From an uncultured Faecalibacterium sp. (GTDB taxonomy: Bacteria; Bacillota; Clostridia; Oscillospirales; Ruminococcaceae), in NCBI GenBank assembly GCA_900539945.1, contig UQDV01000007.1:19856-83855 (forward strand): a stretch of DNA of 64,000 nucleotides. The letters run 5' to 3'. Made by a program: the position numbers and the translations under genes. Shown here in pieces: positions 7,475-23,079 of this stretch. Position 1 is the first letter of the stretch; each line of letters opens with the position of its first letter. The notes under the pieces are model-generated. The model saw only the letters and a program-made list of their open reading frames with translations. It was not told the DNA's origin and did not search any database.

Positions 7475-9601
7475 TCAGCCCTTGGTACGACCGGCAATGA
7501 TCTGGTCAGCAATGTTCTTGGGCACCGGCTCATAATGAGACGGCTCCATGACATACTGGCCACGGCCCTGGGTCTTGGAACGCAGGTCGGTAGCGTAGCC
7601 GAACATCTGAGCCAGCGGCACAAATGCATTGACACGCTGAGTACCGGCCATAGCCTCCATACCCTGGATCTGACCACGGCGGGCGTTCAGGTCGCCGATA
7701 ACATCGCCCAGATACTCATCGGGGACGATGACAGCCACCTTCATGATGGGCTCGGTGATGATGGGATCAGCCTTGCGCATAGCATCCTTGAATGCCATGG
7801 AACCTGCAATGGAGAAGGCCATTTCAGAGGAGTCGACCTCATGATAAGAACCATCCCACAGGGTGACCTTGACATCAACGACAGGATAGCCTGCCAGAAC
7901 ACCGGACTTCATAGCACCCTGGATACCGTTGTCGATAGCCGGGATGTATTCCTTCGGGATCGCGCCGCCAACGATGGCGTTGACGAACTCGTAACCCTTA
8001 CCGGGCTCGTTGGGCTCGATCTTGATCTTAACATGACCGTACTGGCCCTTACCACCGGACTGACGTGCGTACTTGGTCTCCTGGTTGGCCTCCTTGCGGA
8101 TGGTCTCACGGTAAGCAACCTGGGGAGCACCCACGTTTGCCTCAACCTTAAACTCACGCAGCAGACGGTCAACAATGATCTCCAGATGCAGCTCGCCCAT
8201 ACCAGCAATGATGGTCTGGCCGGTCTCTTCATCGGTGTAGGTCTTGAAGGTCGGATCCTCTTCGGCCAGCTTTGCCAGCGCGATGCCCATCTTCTCGTTG
8301 CCAGCCTTGGTCTTGGGCTCAATTGCAACGCGGATAACGGGCTCGGGGAACTTCATGGACTCCAGAATGATGGGATGATTCTCATCGCACAGAGTATCAC
8401 CAGTGGTGGTGTTCTTCAGACCAACAACAGCTGCGATATCACCTGCGTAGCAGCAGTCGATATCCTTGCGGTGATTGGAGTGCATCTGCAGGATGCGGCC
8501 CATACGCTCCTTGTTGTCCTTCACGGAGTTGTAGACGGTAGTACCAGCCTCAACCTTACCGGAGTAAACGCGGAAGTATGCCAGCTTACCAACGAACGGG
8601 TCGGTAGCGATCTTGAAAGCCAGAGCTGCGAAGGGAGCGTCGTCAGAAGACGGACGGGTCTCCTGCTCTTCGGTCTCAGGATTCACACCCTTGATGTCTT
8701 CGACATCGGTGGGAGCGGGCATGTAGTCCACGATGGCATCCAGCAGCTTCTGGACACCGCGGTTCTTGTAGGAAGAACCACAGACAACGGGAACCAGCGT
8801 GTTAGCGATGGTCTCCTTGCGGATCGCAGCCTTCAGCTCGGCACGGGTGATCTCCTCGCCCTCGAGGTACTTCTCCATGAGCTCTTCGTCGTTCTCAGCA
8901 ACAGCCTCGATCAGGATGTTGTGATACTCCTCAGCCTGCTCACGCATATCCTCGGGGATCTCCTCGGTGCGCATGTCGTTGCCCATGTCATCGTAGTAGA
9001 CCTCAGCGTTCATATCGACCAGGTCAACGATACCACGGAAGGTATCTTCCTGACCGATGGGCAGCTGGATGGCCACGCCGTTGGCATGCAGACGATCGTG
9101 CAGCATCTTGATGCAGCGGAAGAAGTCAGCACCCATGGTATCCATCTTGTTGACGTACACCATACGGGGGACCTTGTACTCGTCAGCCTGACGCCAGACG
9201 GTCTCAGACTGCGGCTCGACACCGCCCTTGGCAGCCAGAACGGTCACAGAACCGTCCAACACGCGCAGGGAACGCTGGACCTCAACAGTGAAGTCCACGT
9301 GGCCCGGGGTGTCGATGATGTTGATGCGGTGACGGTTCTTCTTGAATGCAGCCGGGTCCTTCTGGGTCTCAGAGTGGCTCCAGTAGCAGGTGGTAGCAGC
9401 GGAAGTGATGGTGATACCACGCTCCTGCTCCTGAACCATCCAGTCCATGGTAGCGCCGCCATCATGAACTTCGCCGATCTTGTGGTTGATACCGGTGTAG
9501 TACAGAATACGCTCGGTAGTGGTCGTCTTGCCGGCATCAATGTGGGCCATAATGCCGATATTTCTCGTCATCTGAAGAGAAACTTCTCTGGGTGTAGCCA
9601 T
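7475..9601 (-). CDS. fusA: Elongation factor G
   Basis: A 708-residue translocase GTPase. The P-loop AHIDAGKT is at residues 19-26, G3 is DTPGH and G4 NKMD. Domains II to V follow, with typical [13 protein letters not shown] in domain IV and the closing region [20 protein letters not shown] motif. Length is near the family norm of about 690-710. ATG 9601 has GGAGG 8 nt upstream. It lies 24 nt after rpsG in the classical rpsL-rpsG-fusA order and is surely co-transcribed. Confidence 0.98.
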   Translation of the reverse strand: MATPREVSLQMTRNIGIMAHIDAGKTTTTERILYYTGINHKIGEVHDGGATMDWMVQEQERGITITSAATTCYWSHSETQKDPAAFKKNRHRINIIDTPGHVDFTVEVQRSLRVLDGSVTVLAAKGGVEPQSETVWRQADEYKVPRMVYVNKMDTMGADFFRCIKMLHDRLHANGVAIQLPIGQEDTFRGIVDLVDMNAEVYYDDMGNDMRTEEIPEDMREQAEEYHNILIEAVAENDEELMEKYLEGEEITRAELKAAIRKETIANTLVPVVCGSSYKNRGVQKLLDAIVDYMPAPTDVEDIKGVNPETEEQETRPSSDDAPFAALAFKIATDPFVGKLAYFRVYSGKVEAGTTVYNSVKDNKERMGRILQMHSNHRKDIDCCYAGDIAAVVGLKNTTTGDTLCDENHPIILESMKFPEPVIRVAIEPKTKAGNEKMGIALAKLAEEDPTFKTYTDEETGQTIIAGMGELHLEIIVDRLLREFKVEANVGAPQVAYRETIRKEANQETKYARQSGGKGQYGHVKIKIEPNEPGKGYEFVNAIVGGAIPKEYIPAIDNGIQGAMKSGVLAGYPVVDVKVTLWDGSYHEVDSSEMAFSIAGSMAFKDAMRKADPIITEPIMKVAVIVPDEYLGDVIGDLNARRGQIQGMEAMAGTQRVNAFVPLAQMFGYATDLRSKTQGRGQYVMEPSHYEPVPKNIADQIIAGRTKG

Positions 9602-9625
9602 GAAATTAACCTCCTACAGAACAGA

Positions 9626-10096
9626 TCAATAACGGAAATGAGCGAAAGCCTTGTTGGCCTCGGCCATCTTATGGGTATCCTCGCGCTTCTTCACGGCGTT
9701 ACCAGTGTTGTTGGCAGCATCCATGATCTCTGCAGCCAGACGCTGAGCCATGGTCTTCTCACCACGGCTGCGGCTGTAAGCAGTCAGCCAGCGCAGACCC
9801 AGGGTCTCGCGGCGAGCGGGGCTGACTTCCAGGGGGACCTGGTAGTTTGCGCCACCCACACGGCGGGTCTTGCACTCGAGGCTGGGCATGATGTTCTCCA
9901 TCGCCTTCTCGAAAGTCTCCAGAGGATCGTTGCCGGTCTTCTCCTGAATCATGGAGAATGCCTCGTAAACGATCTTCTGAGCGACGCCCTTCTTGCCATC
10001 CAGCATCACGCTGTTGACCAGACGAGTGACCATCTTGGAATTGTAAATAGGATCAGCTAAGACATCGCGCTTAGCAATGTTACCTCTTCTAGGCAT
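9626..10096 (-). CDS. rpsG: 30S ribosomal protein S7
   Basis: A 156-residue protein, the usual length, beginning [18 protein letters not shown]. It nucleates folding of the 16S rRNA 3' major domain in the head of the 30S subunit. The start at 10096 has GGAGG 11 nt upstream; the longer frame starting six codons earlier would place the start inside that box. It follows rpsL by 164 bp and precedes fusA by 24 bp. Confidence 0.98.
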   Translation of the reverse strand: MPRRGNIAKRDVLADPIYNSKMVTRLVNSVMLDGKKGVAQKIVYEAFSMIQEKTGNDPLETFEKAMENIMPSLECKTRRVGGANYQVPLEVSPARRETLGLRWLTAYSRSRGEKTMAQRLAAEIMDAANNTGNAVKKREDTHKMAEANKAFAHFRY

Positions 10097-10260
10097 CTTT
10101 CTTCCCTCCTTCACAGAATGATATCATCGGTACTCGAAAGTAATAAAACTCCCGTTGTGTCACAAAGAGCTGACCTTACATAAACCGTTACCCTCCGCTC
10201 TTGAACAGCGGACTTGTTATTTATATAATGGAAAGCCGTTTATGGCGGTTCGTTCCTCAA

Positions 10261-10689
10261 TTACTTCTTTGCAGCACCGGCCTTAGGACGCTTTGCGCCG
10301 TACTTGGAGCGGGCCTGGTTACGGCCTGCCACACCCTGAGTATCCAGGGTACCACGGATGATGTGGTAACGCACACCGGGCAGGTCCTTAACACGACCGC
10401 CACGGATCAGCACGACGGAGTGCTCCTGCAGGTTATGACCGATACCGGGAATGTAAGAGGTGACCTCGATACCATTCGTGAGGCGGACACGAGCAACCTT
10501 ACGCAGAGCAGAGTTGGGCTTCTTGGGGGTCATGGTACGAACAGCAGTGCAGACACCACGCTTCTGGGGGCTGTTCAGATCAGAATACTGTTTCTTCTGA
10601 GAATTGTAGCTCTTCAGCAGTGCGGGAGCGGTGCTCTTGGTAGCCAGAACCTGACGGCCCTTGCGTACAAGCTGGTTAAAAGTAGGCAT
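10261..10689 (-). CDS. rpsL: 30S ribosomal protein S12
   Basis: A 142-residue S12 with the conserved core [17 protein letters not shown] and the streptomycin-associated [10 protein letters not shown]. It is slightly longer than the E. coli protein because of the N-terminal insert ([16 protein letters not shown]) and the basic tail rich in Lys and Ala. It shapes the decoding centre of the 30S subunit. AAAGGAG precedes ATG 10689. First gene of the str operon, with a consensus promoter at 10777-10805. Confidence 0.98.
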   Translation of the reverse strand: MPTFNQLVRKGRQVLATKSTAPALLKSYNSQKKQYSDLNSPQKRGVCTAVRTMTPKKPNSALRKVARVRLTNGIEVTSYIPGIGHNLQEHSVVLIRGGRVKDLPGVRYHIIRGTLDTQGVAGRNQARSKYGAKRPKAGAAKK

Positions 10690-10776
10690 TTTGTTTCTCC
10701 TTTCTTAATGATAGACATCGGATCGTTTCCGACTTTTTTTGCCGCACTATCCCCATGAGGGACGCGCAACAGTTAT

Positions 10777-10805
10777 ATAATACTCGCTTTGCGGCCGGAT
10801 GTCAA
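10777..10805 (-). promoter_or_regulatory. str operon promoter
   Basis: Minus strand: perfect TTGACA (10805-10800), 17-bp spacer, TATTAT (10782-10777). About 80 nt of leader precede rpsL. Confidence 0.85.
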
Positions 10806-10911
10806 CAGTTTTTGCAAAGATTTTTGCATTTATTCCAGATTTTTTCTTTTGGACTCTTTTTGATAAAAATCACCCTTGTTTTTCCCCTTCCCTGGCGTCC
10901 CAGCGCGCAAA

Positions 10912-10947
10912 AAGCCGCCCCGCAGACATCTGCCCACGGAGCGGCTT
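10912..10947 (-). terminator. rpoC terminator
   Basis: On the minus strand AAGCCGCTCC pairs with GGGGCGGCTT through a short imperfect stem-loop, followed by TTTTT. It lies 34 nt past the rpoC stop. Confidence 0.8.
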
Positions 10948-10980
10948 AGAATTTTATTGGGTTACCGGATCATGTCTGCA

Positions 10981-14553
<3,573 letters not shown>

Positions 14554-14679
14554 GAAACGAACCCTTTCTTAAACTCTTGTTGTTTCGATGATGACGGGCG
14601 ACTTTTCAAAATCCGCTGCCCTGCCCTGCCGCGGCGGCAGCACGCGCACCGCGCAGGGAAAGACAGTCTTGTTCCGGAT

Positions 14680-17600
14680 TTATTCGTCGAAACTCACTTC
14701 GTCGGAAGCAGGCTCTGCAGCAGCAGAGTTGTTGTCATCCAGCACAGAAGGATCATCGAAGCCAGCATCGGCGTCCTTGATGTTGTAGTCGTTGAGCAGT
14801 TCGCTCTCCTGCACGACGTTCTCGGTACCGGCCACGTCACGCATGTCAAAGCCGGTCTCTTCGTCGTCAAAGTTCTGGCGCATGTCGATCTCATTGCCGT
14901 CCTTATCCTGGACCACGACGTCCAGACCCAGGGACTGCAGCTCCTTCAGCATAACGCGGAAGGACTCGGGGATGCCCGGCTGCGGGATAGGCTCGCCCTT
15001 GACGATGGCCTCGTAGGTCTTGACACGGCCCTCGACGTCATCGGACTTGACGGTCAGGATCTCCTGCAGGGTGTAGGCTGCACCGTAAGCTTCCAGAGCC
15101 CAGACTTCCATTTCGCCGAAGCGCTGGCCGCCGAACTGGGCCTTGCCGCCCAGAGGCTGCTGAGTGACCAGAGAGTAGGGGCCGGTGGAACGAGCATGGA
15201 TCTTATCATCGACCAGGTGATGCAGCTTGAGGTAGTACATATAACCGACGGTAACGCGGTTGTCGAACTTCTCGCCGGTACGGCCGTCATAAACGGTGGT
15301 CTTGCCGTCGCGGTCCAGCTCGATCTTGGAGAAGTCGATGATGTGGCCCTTCTCACCCATGATCTTGGGCAGCTTGGTGGGATAAGCCGGAGCGTTCTCA
15401 CCATGCCACATCTCGCGGGCGGTGTCGAAGGTGTCACCGATGTCGTTCTCACGGGCAGAGTCGAACACGGGGGTCATGACCTTGATGCCGCAGGCCTTGG
15501 CTGCATAGCCCAGGTTGACTTCCAGCACCTGACCGATGTTCATACGGGAAGGCACGCCCAGGGGGTTCAGCACGATGTCCAGCGGGGTGCCGTCGGGCAG
15601 GTAGGGCATGTCCTCCTGCGGCAGGATGCGGGAAACGACACCCTTGTTGCCGTGACGGCCTGCCATCTTATCGCCAACGCTGATCTTGCGCTTCTGGGCG
15701 ATGTAGCAGCGCACGACCTCGCGCACGCCGGGCTGCAGCTCGTCGCTGTTCTCCGGGGTGAACACCTTGACGTCCACGATGATGCCGTAAGCGCCGTGGG
15801 GCACACGCAGGGAAGTATCACGCACTTCGCGTGCCTTCTCGCCGAAGATGGCGCGCAGCAGGCGCTCCTCGGCGGTCAGCTCGGTCTCGCCCTTCGGGGT
15901 GACCTTGCCGACCAGAATATCGCCGCTCTTGACCTCGGCACCGATGCGGATGATGCCGCGCTCGTCCAGATCCTTCAGAGCGTCCTCCGAGACGTTGGGG
16001 ATATCACGGGTGATCTCCTCGGGTCCCAGCTTGGTGTCGCGGGACTCCGTCTCGTACTCCTCAATATGAATGGAGGTGTACACGTCCTCGCGCACGATCT
16101 TCTCGTTCAGCAGGACGGCGTCCTCGTAGTTGTAACCTTCCCAGGTCATGAAGCCGATCAGGGCGTTCTTGCCCAGAGAGATCTCGCCGTTGCGCATGGC
16201 AGGGCCGTCGGCCAGCACCTGACCGGCCTTGACGCTCTCGCCCACTTCCACGATGGGGCGCTGGTTGATGCAGGTGCCTGCGTTGGAGCGGGCAAACTTG
16301 ACCAGAGCGTAATCCTCCAGCTCACCCTTGGTGTTGCGGACCACCACATGGTCGGCATCCATCTTCTCCACGATACCGTCGTTCTTGGCCAGAACTGCAG
16401 TGCCGGAGTCGGTAGCTGCCTTGTACTCCATGCCGGTAGCAACGATGGGCTGCTGGGTGACCATCAGAGGCACTGCCTGACGCTGCATGTTGGAACCCAT
16501 CAGAGCACGGTTACAGTCATCGTTCTCCAGGAAGGGGATGCAGGCGGTTGCGACAGAAACCATCATTCGGGGCGAGACGTCCATGTAATCGACCTTCTCG
16601 GCGTCGATTTCCAGGATCTCATCGCGGCGGCGGGCAGAAACGCGGGGACGCACGAAGTGCTTGCCCTCGTCCAGCGGCTCGTTGGCCTGTGCCACAACGT
16701 ACTCGTCCTCGACGTCAGCGGTCATATACTCGACCTCGTCGGTGACGACCTGTTCCTTCAGGTTGCCGTTCTCGTCATAGATCTTCTTGACCTTGCGGTA
16801 CGGAGCTTCCACAAAGCCGTACTCGTTGATCTTGGCGTAGGATGCCAGATAGGAGATCAGACCGATGTTGGGACCTTCAGGAGTCTCGATGGGGCACATA
16901 CGGCCGTAGTGGCTGTAGTGAACGTCGCGGACCTCGAAACCTGCACGGTCACGGCTCAGACCGCCGGGGCCCAGAGCGGACAGACGGCGCTTATGGGTCA
17001 GTTCAGCCAGCGGGTTGTTCTGATCCATGAACTGGGACAGCGGAGAAGAACCGAAGAACTCCTTGATGGCTGCCACCACCGGGCGGATGTTGATCAGAGC
17101 CTGCGGGGTGATGACGCTCTGATCCTGGCTCTGCAGGGTCATGCGTTCACGGATGACGCGCTCCATACGGGAGAAGCCGATGCGGAACTGGTTCTGCAGC
17201 AGCTCACCCACGCTGCGGATGCGGCGGTTGCCCAGGTGGTCGATATCATCGGTGGTGCCGATGCCGTGGCCCAGGCCGTTCAGGTAGTTGATGGAAGCCA
17301 GAATGTCGGCCACGGTAACGGTGCGGCCGATCAGCTGGTCGTGGTTGCGGCGCAGCATTTCCTTCTGCTCTTCCACATCAGAAGTGGTATCGAGGATCTT
17401 CTTGATCTCGTCGAAGGAGCAGCGCTCGTTGATGCCGCACTCCTTCACGTCGAAGGAGAAGAAGCCCTGTGCGTCCACGCAGCCGTTGGTGATGACCTTG
17501 ACCTTCTTGGACTCTTCCTTCAGGGCGTCCTCGATCTTCAGCACGACCAGGTTCACACCGGCGTTGTCGGCCTTTTCAGCCATCTCGCGGGTGATCTTGG

Positions 17601-18525
17601 TATTGGCCTCGATCAGCACTTCGCCGGTCAGCGGGTCCACCACGTTCTCAGCGGCCACAAAGCCGATGATGCGGCGGGCCAGAGACAGCTTCTTGTTCAT
17701 CTTATAGCGGCCGAACCGGGACAGATCGTAACGGCGCGGGTCGAAGAACAGCATGTTGATCTGGCTGGTAGCGGACTCTACCGTGGGAGGCTCGCCGGGG
17801 CGCAGCTTGCGGTAAACTTCCAGCAGGCCCTCGTCCTGGTTCTTGGTGGTATCCTTTTCCAGGGTGGCCAGGATGCGCTCGTCGTCGCCGAAGAAGTTCA
17901 GGATATCCTCATTGGTGGACAGGCCCAGTGCACGGCACAGCACGGTGACGGGCAGCTTGCGGTTCTTGTCGATGCGGACATAGAACACGTTGGAGGCATC
18001 GGTCTCATACTCCAGCCATGCGCCGCGGTTGGGGTTCATGGTGGCGCTGTACAGGTCGTTGCCCACCTTATCCTTGGCATCGCCGTAGAACACGCCGGGA
18101 GAACGGACCAGCTGGCTGACGATCGCACGCTCTGCACCGTTGATCACAAAGGTGCCGGCGTCGGTCATCAGGGGGAAGTCACCCATGAAGATCTCCTGAT
18201 CCTTCACCTCGCCGGTCTCCTTGTTCAGCAGACGGGCGGTGACGCGCAGGGGTGCTGCATAGGTCACGTCGCGCTCCTTGCACTCCTTGATGCTGTACTT
18301 CGGCTCCTTGTCGAGGCGGAAGTCCACAAAGCTCAGTGCCAGATTGCCGGTGTAGTCCTCAATGGTGCCGATGTCGTGGAAGACCTCCTTCAGGCCTTCG
18401 TCCAGGAACCACTGATACGAGTTCTTCTGGACCTCGATCAGGTTCGGCATACTGATGACTTCGTCGATGTGGGAGAAGCTCATGCGCTCGGTTTTGCCGA
18501 GCTTGACGGGCTTGACTTTCATCAT
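14680..18525 (-). CDS. rpoB: DNA-directed RNA polymerase subunit beta
   Basis: A 1281-residue beta subunit, beginning [17 protein letters not shown]. The rifampicin pocket [26 protein letters not shown] is present in wild-type form, with both His and Ser at the usual resistance positions. [13 protein letters not shown] and the C-terminal [20 protein letters not shown] are intact. A long acidic tail follows. I placed the start at ATG 18525, 11 nt after AAGGAG; a GTG four codons upstream overlaps the box. rplJ-rplL, which usually precede rpoB in bacteria, are absent here; rpoD and dnaG lie upstream instead. A strong promoter at 18721-18749 gives a leader of about 190 nt. Confidence 0.97.
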   Translation of the reverse strand: MMKVKPVKLGKTERMSFSHIDEVISMPNLIEVQKNSYQWFLDEGLKEVFHDIGTIEDYTGNLALSFVDFRLDKEPKYSIKECKERDVTYAAPLRVTARLLNKETGEVKDQEIFMGDFPLMTDAGTFVINGAERAIVSQLVRSPGVFYGDAKDKVGNDLYSATMNPNRGAWLEYETDASNVFYVRIDKNRKLPVTVLCRALGLSTNEDILNFFGDDERILATLEKDTTKNQDEGLLEVYRKLRPGEPPTVESATSQINMLFFDPRRYDLSRFGRYKMNKKLSLARRIIGFVAAENVVDPLTGEVLIEANTKITREMAEKADNAGVNLVVLKIEDALKEESKKVKVITNGCVDAQGFFSFDVKECGINERCSFDEIKKILDTTSDVEEQKEMLRRNHDQLIGRTVTVADILASINYLNGLGHGIGTTDDIDHLGNRRIRSVGELLQNQFRIGFSRMERVIRERMTLQSQDQSVITPQALINIRPVVAAIKEFFGSSPLSQFMDQNNPLAELTHKRRLSALGPGGLSRDRAGFEVRDVHYSHYGRMCPIETPEGPNIGLISYLASYAKINEYGFVEAPYRKVKKIYDENGNLKEQVVTDEVEYMTADVEDEYVVAQANEPLDEGKHFVRPRVSARRRDEILEIDAEKVDYMDVSPRMMVSVATACIPFLENDDCNRALMGSNMQRQAVPLMVTQQPIVATGMEYKAATDSGTAVLAKNDGIVEKMDADHVVVRNTKGELEDYALVKFARSNAGTCINQRPIVEVGESVKAGQVLADGPAMRNGEISLGKNALIGFMTWEGYNYEDAVLLNEKIVREDVYTSIHIEEYETESRDTKLGPEEITRDIPNVSEDALKDLDERGIIRIGAEVKSGDILVGKVTPKGETELTAEERLLRAIFGEKAREVRDTSLRVPHGAYGIIVDVKVFTPENSDELQPGVREVVRCYIAQKRKISVGDKMAGRHGNKGVVSRILPQEDMPYLPDGTPLDIVLNPLGVPSRMNIGQVLEVNLGYAAKACGIKVMTPVFDSARENDIGDTFDTAREMWHGENAPAYPTKLPKIMGEKGHIIDFSKIELDRDGKTTVYDGRTGEKFDNRVTVGYMYYLKLHHLVDDKIHARSTGPYSLVTQQPLGGKAQFGGQRFGEMEVWALEAYGAAYTLQEILTVKSDDVEGRVKTYEAIVKGEPIPQPGIPESFRVMLKELQSLGLDVVVQDKDGNEIDMRQNFDDEETGFDMRDVAGTENVVQESELLNDYNIKDADAGFDDPSVLDDNNSAAAEPASDEVSFDE

Positions 18526-18720
18526 AAAATCAACCACTCCTTACTTTTATACTCTACGGGATGTCGTATACACGGGTCAAATTTGAGCAGACACACATAA
18601 TTCGACCCGCGTCGGAAGGAACGTTTCGGCGTTTTTCACAAACTTTGCGGTTTGACCCACTCAGCCGACCCCGGCGCATTCCTCTTTTAGGCGCATTAGT
18701 CCATTATGTGATACTAATGC

Positions 18721-18749
18721 AGTATACACCCCAAAAGTGCAGTTGTCAA
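18721..18749 (-). promoter_or_regulatory. rpoBC promoter
   Basis: Minus strand: perfect TTGACA (18749-18744), 17-bp spacer, TATACT (18726-18721). The rest of the 472-bp gap 18526-18997 holds only the rpoD terminator and an A/T-rich stretch without recognisable genes. Confidence 0.85.
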
Positions 18750-18934
18750 GCCATTTTTCACGATTTCTGTGCATTTTTTTGATTTTTGCCGGTTTATTCC
18801 GTACACCCGGCAGCGTGTCAATTTTCTTCGTTTTAGGGGTTGATATTTTTATTTTGCACGTTCCATACCAAAACAGCCTTGTGCAATTTGTCTATCTTGT
18901 CTCTTGTATTCTGAAGTACGACTTCTTTGCACAC

Positions 18935-18973
18935 AAAAAAGCCTCCGAAAAATCCGCAGATTTTTCGGAGGCT
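18935..18973 (-). terminator. rpoD terminator
   Basis: On the minus strand GAGCCTCCGAAAAATC pairs with GATTTTTCGGAGGC, followed by TTTTTT, 25 nt after the rpoD stop. Confidence 0.9.
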
Positions 18974-18997
18974 CCCTCTTATAATGTTATCAGCGCT

Positions 18998-20080
18998 TCA
19001 CTCATCCAGATAATCCCGCAGGCGCTTGGCGCGGCTGGGATGCCGCAGCTTACGCAGGGCTTTGGCTTCGATCTGCCGCACCCGCTCCCGGGTCACGTTG
19101 AACTCCCGGCCCAGCTCTTCCAGCGTACGGGAGCGCCCGTCCTCCAGCCCGAAGCGCAGGGCGATCACCCGCTCTTCCCGGGGCGTCAAGCTCTTGAGCA
19201 CGTTCATCAGTTCCCGGCGCAGCAGCTGCCGCCCGGCTTCGTCCACTGGAATGCCCGCTTCCTCATCCTGGATGAAATCCTCCAGATGGGCATCCTCTTC
19301 CTCGCCCACCGGCGTTTCCAGACTGATGGGATCCTGTGCCAGCTGCAGCAGTTCCCGCACCCGGTCCGGTTCCAGATCCAGCTGCACGGCGATTTCCTCC
19401 ACCGTGGGCTCCCGGCCATTTTTGCGCAGCAGCTCCCCTGCTGTCTTTTTGACCCGGTTGATGTTCTCCACCAGATGCACCGGAATGCGGATGGTACGGC
19501 CCTGGTCTGCAATCGCACGGGTAATGGACTGCCGGATCCACCAGGTGGCGTAGGTGGAAAACTTGAAGCCGCGCTCCGGCTCAAACTTTTCGGCCGCCTT
19601 CATCAGGCCGAGGTTTCCTTCCTGAATCAGGTCCAGAAACGGCAGCCCCCGCCCAACATAGCGCTTGGCCACCGACACCACCAGCCGCAGGTTGGCTTCG
19701 CTCAGAGCACGGCGAGCGTCGGCGTCCCCGGCCTGTGCGGCGCGGGCAAGGTCTGCTTCCTGCTGTACCGTAAGCAGCGGCACCCGGCCGATCTCCTTTA
19801 AATAGGTGTGCACTGGATCATCCAGCACCACGCCCTCGGCGGAGAGTTCGTGTTCCAGCTGACCAAGCTGCGTTTCGTCCAGCGGCGGAAGCTCCGCTTC
19901 CTCGTCCTCGGCAATGTGCACACCCCGGGCCTCCAGCGCTTCGTACAGTTCATCCAGCCGGGCCACATCATAGTCCGCCTCGTCCATGGCGCGGCTGATC
20001 TGGTCCGGGGTCAGGGTCTTGCGCCGGGCGTGTGCCGCCAGCGTCCGGGCCAGTTCCTCGGTCTGCGACAATTTCTGCAT
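18998..20080 (-). CDS. rpoD: Primary sigma factor RpoD/SigA
   Basis: A 360-residue sigma-70 primary factor. Region 1.2 begins near residue 90 ([16 protein letters not shown]), region 2.4 includes [17 protein letters not shown] near residue 175 for -10 recognition, and region 4.2 ([24 protein letters not shown]) recognises the -35 box. Region 1.1 is short and acidic, typical of Clostridia. The consensus -35/-10 boxes across this window fit this factor. AAAGGAG precedes ATG 20080. It lies 49 bp after dnaG, the conserved dnaG-rpoD order of the macromolecular synthesis operon. Confidence 0.97.
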   Translation of the reverse strand: MQKLSQTEELARTLAAHARRKTLTPDQISRAMDEADYDVARLDELYEALEARGVHIAEDEEAELPPLDETQLGQLEHELSAEGVVLDDPVHTYLKEIGRVPLLTVQQEADLARAAQAGDADARRALSEANLRLVVSVAKRYVGRGLPFLDLIQEGNLGLMKAAEKFEPERGFKFSTYATWWIRQSITRAIADQGRTIRIPVHLVENINRVKKTAGELLRKNGREPTVEEIAVQLDLEPDRVRELLQLAQDPISLETPVGEEEDAHLEDFIQDEEAGIPVDEAGRQLLRRELMNVLKSLTPREERVIALRFGLEDGRSRTLEELGREFNVTRERVRQIEAKALRKLRHPSRAKRLRDYLDE

Positions 20081-20129
20081 GATTCCTGCTCCTTTCCTCT
20101 CCTGCTCCAGCCGGAGGGGAAAGCGGGCC

Positions 20130-21905
20130 TCATTCTTCTTCGCACACGAGCCCCTGCTTTTTTTCGCGCATCGACTGGAAGTAGCTGCTCAGTTCCTCGT
20201 TTGTCATGCTGGCCGCCTTGCTTGCCACGGGCATGCCCCGGGCAATGCGGTCCAGATACAGCCGGATGTCATCCGGTGTACAGTTCACATCGCTGTATTG
20301 TGCCGCAAGATGGCTCAGTTCATTCAGGGCCTCCTCCCCGGCAAAAGCGTGCAGGGCGGTCAGGCTGATCTCCACGCCTTGCTCCCGGCACCGCAGCATG
20401 GCTTCATACAGCTCCTTCTGCTGGGGCTGGATGAACTGCTCTGCCGACAGCTGATCCTTGACCAGATCCAGATACTGCGGTTCCCGCAGGATGGCCGCCA
20501 GCAGACGCTGCTGTGCGCTGACGATGCCCAGTGCCTGGCTGCCGCCTGCTGTGTAGGACACCTTGATCTGGTTCATCTCACCGGACTGCAGCACGGCCTT
20601 TTTCTTTTCATAACGGCGCTTGCTGCCTACCCGTTTTACGGCCGTTTCCAGCTGGGTCATGATGGCGGTCTTGGAGATGTTGGTTTCCTCGGCCAGACGT
20701 CCGGCGTACACCTCCTGCTCCGTGGGGCTGGAGCGCTCAGCCAGCAAGTCCACCGCCTGCTTGACATACTCCAGCCGCTGGGCATCCTGCGAAAGGTCAT
20801 ACTGACTGCGCAGTCGTCCCAGACGGAAGTCCAGCGCATTGCCCACGCCGTCCAGCAGTGCCTTGAAGCGCTCGGCGCCATACTTTTTGATGTACTCATC
20901 CGGGTCCTTGGCACCGGGGATCTGCAGCACGCCCACCTTGACCGGGCTGTTGCGGAACAGCTCCAGCGACCGCAGGGTGGCTTTCTGGCCCGCCTCGTCC
21001 GAGTCGTAGCTCAGGATGACTTCGTCCGCGTACTCGCTGATGAGCCGCACCTGATCCGGGGTCAGGGCCGTGCCGCAGGCACACACTGCTGTGTCGATGC
21101 CGGCCTGCTGCATGCTGATGACGTCCATATAGCCCTCGCACAGCACGAACCGCCGGGACGCACTGCGCTTGGCGATCTGCAGCGCGAATACCGTGTCCGA
21201 CTTGTGGTAGACCAGCGTTTCCGGGCTGTTGACGTATTTGGGCTTGGAGTCATCCAGCACGCGGCCGCCAAAGGCAATGATGTTGCCCCGCAGATCAAAA
21301 ATGGGGGTCATCACCCGCTTCCAGAACAGGCAGTAGATCCGCCCGGACGGACTGCGCTTGAACAGACCACTGGCGTCCAGCTCCTGCTGATTGTAGCCCT
21401 TGTCGCGCAAAAACTGATACAGGGCCTGCCCGTCGTTGGGGGCATAGCCCAGCCCGAACCGGACGATGGTCTTGTCGTCCAGGCCGCGCCGTCGCCAGTA
21501 GGCACGGGCCTGCCGGGCCTCCTCCACAGTGGAGTTGAGGCAGGCATGGAAAAACCGTGCCGCCTCCTTGTTCATGGACAGGATGCGGCTGCGCATCCTG
21601 CCGGTCTTGTCGTCCTCCTGGGGCTCCGGCATCCCGGCCCGGGCCGCCAGCATCTTGACGGCCTCCGGGTAGTCGATGCTGTTGATCTTTTTGGCAAAGG
21701 TAATGGCATCGCCGCCGGCCCCGCAGCCAAAGCAGTAAAAGCTCTGGGTGTCCGGGTAGACGTAAAAGGAGGGCGATTTTTCACTGTGGAAGGGGCACAG
21801 CCCGCCGTACAGCCGTCCCTTGCGCTTGAGCTGCACATAGCTGCCCACCAACTCCACGATGTCGGTGCGGCGGGTCAGTTCCTCAATGTATTCGTGTGGG
21901 ATCAT
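20130..21905 (-). CDS. dnaG: DNA primase
   Basis: A 591-residue primase. The CHC2 zinc site is Cys37, His40, Cys58, Cys61. The toprim core has [13 protein letters not shown] and later SYDSDEAGQ, which bind the catalytic metals. The C-terminal helicase-interaction domain is divergent and Gln-rich, as usual. The ribosome site is weak (AAAGG, about 15 nt upstream), so translation may rely on coupling with dgt, which ends only 24 bp upstream. Synthesises RNA primers for lagging-strand replication. Confidence 0.97.
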   Translation of the reverse strand: MIPHEYIEELTRRTDIVELVGSYVQLKRKGRLYGGLCPFHSEKSPSFYVYPDTQSFYCFGCGAGGDAITFAKKINSIDYPEAVKMLAARAGMPEPQEDDKTGRMRSRILSMNKEAARFFHACLNSTVEEARQARAYWRRRGLDDKTIVRFGLGYAPNDGQALYQFLRDKGYNQQELDASGLFKRSPSGRIYCLFWKRVMTPIFDLRGNIIAFGGRVLDDSKPKYVNSPETLVYHKSDTVFALQIAKRSASRRFVLCEGYMDVISMQQAGIDTAVCACGTALTPDQVRLISEYADEVILSYDSDEAGQKATLRSLELFRNSPVKVGVLQIPGAKDPDEYIKKYGAERFKALLDGVGNALDFRLGRLRSQYDLSQDAQRLEYVKQAVDLLAERSSPTEQEVYAGRLAEETNISKTAIMTQLETAVKRVGSKRRYEKKKAVLQSGEMNQIKVSYTAGGSQALGIVSAQQRLLAAILREPQYLDLVKDQLSAEQFIQPQQKELYEAMLRCREQGVEISLTALHAFAGEEALNELSHLAAQYSDVNCTPDDIRLYLDRIARGMPVASKAASMTNEELSSYFQSMREKKQGLVCEEE

Positions 21906-21929
21906 GGATTTTCAAACGACCTTTCCGGT

Positions 21930-22928
21930 TTATAGAACATGCCACTTCTGCGGCACAAAAAGCTCCTCAAAGGTACGGATGGCAAACTCGTCGCTCATAC
22001 CGCTGATGTAGTCGGTCACCGCGCGGTCACGGCCTTCCTGATACGCCAGCTGAACGTAGAAATTGGACATCCGGTCGATGTGGTTCAGGTAGTAGTCATA
22101 CAGCTCCCCGATCACCTTGTCCACCTTTTGTTCCTCGCGTTTGGCGGTTTTGTCCACATAGACGGTGGCGTACATGAAGTCCCGCAGGGCCAGAAAGGCC
22201 TCATTCTCCTCCGTACCCACCCGTATATTGCCGTCGCTATTGCGCAGGATGCTGTTGATCATGGTCGTGATGCGGGCGGATTTGGTGGTGCCCAGCACCG
22301 CGGTGCAGTCCCTTGGCAGGATGTCCGGGTCCAGCACACCGGCGCGCACGGCGTCCTCGATGTCGTGGTTGACGTAGGCGATCTGGTCTGCCATGCGTAC
22401 GATGCGCCCTTCCGGGGTGGCAGCCCAGGTGCCTTTGGTGTGGGTCACGATGCCGTTGCGCACTTCCCAGCTCAGGTTGAGGCCCCTGCCCTCTTTTTCC
22501 AGCTTGTCCACCACCCGCAGGCTCTGCACATAATGCTTGAACCCGCCCGGGCAGAGCTGGTTGAGCGCCCGTTCTCCGGCGTGGCCAAAGGGCGTGTGGC
22601 CCAGGTCATGGGCCAGGCTGATGGCCTCGGTCAGGTCCTCGTTCAGGCGCAGGGCGCGGGCAATGGTGCGGGCGATCTGCGACACCTCCAGCGTATGGGT
22701 CAGCCGGGTGCGGTACAGGTCCCCTTCCGGGGACAGGAATACCTGGGTCTTTTGCTTCAGGCGGCGGAACGCCTTGCAGTGCAGCACCCGGTCGCGGTCA
22801 CGCTGAAACACCGGGCGCAGCGGATCCTGCGGCTCCGGCACCGCCCGGCCGCGGCTGGCATCGCTGAAGGTCGCCCACGGTGCAAAGGTCAGGTGTTCGA
22901 TCTCTTCGGTTCTCTGGCGCACATCCAT
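21930..22928 (-). CDS. dgt: dGTP triphosphohydrolase-like HD-domain protein
   Basis: A 332-residue HD-domain hydrolase. Key residues are His78 in RLTHTLEV, the HD pair at 107-108 and His111 in HDLGHTPFGHAG. Members split dNTPs to nucleosides and triphosphate and control dNTP pools. I chose MDVRQRTEEI at 22928, with GGGAGG 9 nt upstream, over a 32-residue longer frame. It begins the dgt-dnaG-rpoD operon, a gene order often seen in Clostridia. An extended TGC-TACAAT -10 lies near 23019, with no clear -35 box. Confidence 0.92.
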   Translation of the reverse strand: MDVRQRTEEIEHLTFAPWATFSDASRGRAVPEPQDPLRPVFQRDRDRVLHCKAFRRLKQKTQVFLSPEGDLYRTRLTHTLEVSQIARTIARALRLNEDLTEAISLAHDLGHTPFGHAGERALNQLCPGGFKHYVQSLRVVDKLEKEGRGLNLSWEVRNGIVTHTKGTWAATPEGRIVRMADQIAYVNHDIEDAVRAGVLDPDILPRDCTAVLGTTKSARITTMINSILRNSDGNIRVGTEENEAFLALRDFMYATVYVDKTAKREEQKVDKVIGELYDYYLNHIDRMSNFYVQLAYQEGRDRAVTDYISGMSDEFAIRTFEELFVPQKWHVL

Positions 22929-23079
22929 GCTGGTCCCCTCCCTTTTGTGGTTCTTCTCCCCCCTTTCCACCGGAAATCCCGGCGCAGCCGATCCCACGCG
23001 CCGCGCCTGCGGCAATTGTAGCACAACGGCCCTGTCGAAGGGGGAAGTTCTGTGTCAGCTCCTAAAATTCACTTGATTT

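Noticed and set aside
7409..10060. An 883-codon plus-strand frame over fusA and rpsG
   Set aside because: Antisense to conserved ribosomal genes; no start signal, and the composition reflects the opposite strand codon bias.
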